Positions 7,377 through 7,552 of a stretch of 7,552 nucleotides of DNA are shown here, one piece after another. The number at the start of each line of letters is the position of its first letter. The first letter of the stretch is position 1. Source of the stretch: Deltaproteobacteria bacterium (GTDB taxonomy: Bacteria; Desulfobacterota; Desulfobacteria; Desulfobacterales; SURF-15); contig JAHEHB010000273.1 of the NCBI GenBank assembly GCA_024644775.1, positions 1-7,552 on the forward strand, in the 5' to 3' direction. The translations under genes and the position numbers were made by a program. The notes under the pieces were generated by a model. It was not told the origin of the DNA and made no database searches. It saw nothing but the letters and a program-made list of their open reading frames with translations.

Positions 7377-7426
7377 TGGAATATTGGGTTTATCTGTATT
7401 CCATTTTCCCAACATTCCAGCATCCC
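7362..7426. repeat. 65-bp inverted element made of degenerate 8-bp GGAAT units
   Basis: Four 8-bp units run forward (ggaataca, ggaatgat, ggaatatt, gggtttat; 7362-7393). After one base (7394), four run inverted (7395-7426); read on the other strand these are gggatgct, ggaatgtt, gggaaaat, ggaataca. The outer arms 7370-7388 and 7408-7426 are complementary at 16 of 19 positions, and 7362-7370 is perfectly complementary to 7394-7402. The stop TGA of the large gene (7374-7376) lies inside the second unit. It could serve as a bidirectional 3'-end hairpin, but there is no T-tract. Confidence 0.6.
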
Positions 7427-7433
7427 AATTAGC

Positions 7434-7459
7434 CACAGAATCACACAGAAAAACACAGA
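7434..7459. repeat. Three CACAGA direct repeats with 10-bp period
   Basis: CACAGA occurs at 7434-7439, 7444-7449 and 7454-7459, exactly 10 bp apart, with A-rich spacers. It starts 8 bp after the inverted element. One-turn spacing would suit a protein-binding array, but short repeats like this are also common intergenic filler. Confidence 0.45.
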
Positions 7460-7552
7460 TATAATTATCCCTATTTGTTGCTTGTCCGTTTGTATGATGA
7501 CTCTGATATGCGGTAGGCTCCAAATCCATTAGCGGTGTTACATGTTGTTTGT

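Noticed and set aside
7434..7459. CRISPR array
   Set aside because: The repeated unit is only 6 bp with 4-bp spacers, far too short for CRISPR repeats and spacers.
7323..7529. Minus-strand open frame of 68 codons at the right end
   Set aside because: It runs through the periodic repeats and the end of the large gene, has no ribosome site, and its product shows no family resemblance.
7466..7552. Possible tRNA or other RNA gene at the right end, suggested by GGTAGGCTCCAAATCC
   Set aside because: I could not form a cloverleaf: no matching acceptor stem or anticodon arm. I see nothing supported in this stretch.

Overview
The window looks like a chromosomal segment from an anaerobic bacterium. 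The large activase/dehydratase-type iron-sulfur protein and the B12-type radical SAM protein both fit strict anaerobes. The Desulfobacterota are my best guess, from gene content and the style of the intergenic repeats only; no rRNA or other marker gene is present to test it. All recognisable genes are on the + strand.

Layout: (1) 2-952 is the C-terminal part of a radical SAM protein of the cobalamin-binding type, cut by the left edge. (2) 953-1323 is a gene-free stretch with two sizeable inverted repeats and a plausible sigma-70-type promoter. (3) 1324-2286 is a short membrane histidine kinase with no HAMP and no sizeable sensor domain. It is followed 8 nt later by an OmpR/PhoB-type response regulator (2295-3032). 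(4) 3111-7376 is a single 1421-residue protein. It joins two activase (BadF/BadG/BcrA/BcrD, actin-fold ATPase) domains, a four-cysteine linker, and two regions related to 2-hydroxyacyl-CoA dehydratase components. (5) 7377-7552 is gene-free and carries an 8-bp-periodic inverted repeat that overlaps the stop codon of the large gene, then a CACAGA repeat with 10-bp period.

The kinase, regulator and large enzyme are close and co-directional, with no terminator seen between them. They may be one transcription unit in which a membrane signal controls the regulator and perhaps the enzyme itself. In this protein family, activases use ATP to push a low-potential electron from a [4Fe-4S] cluster to a dehydratase-like partner. 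Here donor and acceptor modules are on one chain. The first activase half has lost its phosphate-binding motifs but kept its cluster cysteines. The second has the phosphate motifs but an altered adenosine motif. This asymmetry is the most interesting observation in the window. The natural substrate cannot be read from sequence.
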